Shown here piece by piece: positions 62,884 through 64,000 of a DNA stretch of 64,000 nucleotides. This stretch comes from Aurantiacibacter sp. MUD11. Its GTDB lineage: Bacteria; Pseudomonadota; Alphaproteobacteria; Sphingomonadales; Sphingomonadaceae. The first letter of the stretch is position 1. Each line of letters starts with the position of its first letter. The notes under the pieces were generated by a model, which was not told where the DNA came from, searched no databases, and saw only the letters and a list, made by a program, of their open reading frames with translations. Position numbers and translations under genes: made by a program. The DNA is taken from contig NZ_CP114054.1 of NCBI RefSeq assembly GCF_026967575.1, positions 744,001 to 808,000 of the forward strand, given 5' to 3'.

Positions 62884-64000
62884 TCAGAGCCTTCTTGCTC
62901 CGTTCCTTGATGTCGATGTTCAGGGTTCTGGTCGTTCTCGGTGTAATCGGACCGGACACTCGATAGGTGCACGCCCGGGTCTCACGGCAGTGAGCGAGCA
63001 CTTCGCGCTGGGCTCACTGGCTTTCGACGCGGTGGCCGATGGCGCCATAGCTGTTGGCCTTAGTCGACGAATCCGGGTTGCCGTAGGTCAGGCCCCCAGT
63101 CTTGAAAAGCCCATGTGGCCTGCTTCCAGCGGAATCATGCCGTAGGCATCGTGCGCCGGATCAGCACGGTCGATGAGGCCGAGGACGGACCCCCCCCGGG
63201 GGCGGTTTCATTTCCTGGCTGTTATATGAAGCCGCCGTACCGCAGATCGCCATCACCTGCGTTTCCGGATAGAAGCATGGCGCTCATCATCGCCGAGGGC
63301 AGGCCCGCACATGGTCGCCAGGCATTGTCCAGCAGCACGGTGTTGGGCAGGTACGCGGGTGTAACGCGCGCGAACCAGATCTTGTAGACGCGGTGTCGAG
63401 GCAGCTGATGCCGTCTTCGGGCATGCAATCGCGGGGCACTTGCTGCCACCAGGTGCGGCGGGAAGATCGGGAAGCGATCGTCGGCGGGCCAGTTCCTGCG
63501 TGTGCGCGACATCGGCCTTTGCGATCCTGGGTGAGCGCCTCAGCATCACTGCCCTGCGGGGGACGATGTCTTCCTTGATCTGCCAGATGGCGTTGGCGAT
63601 GTCGCGATTACTTCGATCTGCGGGGAAATTCGACCGGGTCCACCTCCGCCGTCTTGGTGGAAAACGTGGATCAGCGGGTCCGCCGGCTTCCATGAAAAAG
63701 GGGCGGCTTTTCATCACGTCGTGGGCCGAATGTTCACGATACAGTCCGAAATCTTCGATCGCGCGGTGGACGAAGTCGCCCGCAGACAGCGCCGCGCAGC
63801 CGAGGAACAACGGGTGCCGTTCGTCGATCACGCCCTTGCCCATCTGCGTGGTGACGAAGGGGATGCCGGTCTTCTCGATGAACTGGCGCAGCATGCGACC
63901 GGTCATCTTGCGGTTGGCGCCGGCGCCGATCACCAGCACCGGACGCTCGGCCGCCTCAAGCGCCTCGACCGCCTGCCGCACGGCCTTGCCTTCCGCCGAG
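62884..64000 (-). pseudogene. Acetolactate synthase-like TPP enzyme, multiply frameshifted and cut by window end
   Basis: The minus strand holds recognisable pieces of an acetolactate synthase large-subunit-like protein in different frames: ERPVLVIGAGANRKMTGRML and PFVTTQMGKGVIDERHPLFL (clean, 63,760-63,980), DIANAIWQIKEDIV, VYKIWFARVTPAYLPNTVLL, GLPSAMMSAML, then the TPP/Mg region (PETQVMAIC and GGF, then SQEM), and finally DIKERSKK before a probable stop near 62,884. The pieces appear in the right order, so this is one gene. The N-terminal third lies beyond the window. Insertions and losses of single bases, often in runs, occur roughly every 20-40 bp from about 62,670 to 63,760. That pattern fits sequence error better than slow decay, but a true pseudogene is not excluded. 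Confidence 0.75.

Noticed and set aside
63115..63578. Short plus-strand open frames near the window end
   Set aside because: They are shadows created by the indel-rich minus-strand synthase-like gene.

Overview
The window is a 64 kb piece of a high-GC alphaproteobacterial chromosome. The best fit is Sphingomonadales, close to Erythrobacteraceae, inferred from the gene set: class I lysyl-tRNA synthetase, a DUF6456 protein, the order rpmF-plsX-fabH-ihfA-merR, a solitary GTA-type holin-like gene, and tandem DUF6152 genes. A vanadium haloperoxidase hints at a marine or saline habitat. No transposase, integrase, CRISPR array or rRNA was seen. Coding is dense, with many 4-bp ATGA overlaps and few intergenic stretches above 200 bp. 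The longest without a confident gene is about 315 bp (54,474-54,788).

Layout. 1-7.1 kb: a 5'-truncated acidic low-complexity protein, a DUF6456 protein, an XRE regulator, a GT4 glycosyltransferase and the Sec accessory operon yajC-secD-secF. 7.3-15.2 kb: tRNA-Pro(GGG), then the most unusual locus: vanadium haloperoxidase, lipoprotein, membrane TIR protein with a TPR-like tail, second lipoprotein, and a TPR protein with a SLOG-like Rossmann domain. A Crp/Fnr-family regulator faces them from the far end, and a GTGA-N6-TCAC palindrome lies upstream of the haloperoxidase. 15.2-17.6 kb: a coupled A-B-B'-A' cluster of secreted proteins. 17.7-24.3 kb: alpha-carbonic anhydrase, propionyl-CoA carboxylase alpha, methylmalonyl-CoA mutase, and a cytochrome b561-YceI fusion. 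24.4-28.3 kb: holin-like gene, aroQ, accB, accC and a Ca/Na antiporter. 28.3-33.0 kb: GFA protein, Lrp regulator, a divergent histidine kinase, a polysaccharide deacetylase, a thermonuclease and two tRNAs.

33.0-46.8 kb: M28 peptidase, DCC protein, FAD oxidoreductase, diguanylate cyclase, ettA, an AT-rich orphan gene, an HWE kinase, an MddA-like methyltransferase, a PNPOx-like protein, an RcnB-like Arg/Asp-repeat protein, a prolyl hydroxylase, class I lysS and an MscS channel. 46.9-51.1 kb: a probable catabolic group of a double-length MoaF-like protein, a Tat-exported small protein, a tannase-family esterase and an NTF2-like secreted protein. 51.2-61.4 kb: a DinG/XPD-like helicase, SixA-type phosphatase, merR-ihfA-fabH-plsX-rpmF, MAPEG, a metallo-hydrolase, GNAT, NTF2-like, an S24/LexA-like repressor and two small genes. 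61.4-64.0 kb: an aldehyde dehydrogenase and an acetolactate-synthase-like gene. Their junction (about 62.67-63.76 kb) is full of single-base indels, which looks like local sequence error rather than biology.

How the parts work together. Most of the window is housekeeping: protein export, the start of fatty-acid synthesis (accBC, plsX, fabH) and propionate/odd-chain catabolism (pccA, mcm). The candidate for a new system is the 7.4-15.2 kb locus. A TIR domain with an intact candidate catalytic Glu next to a SLOG-like protein recalls TIR/SLOG pairs such as Thoeris. Here the TIR protein is membrane-anchored and travels with two lipoproteins and a haloperoxidase. Its function is inferred from architecture only.
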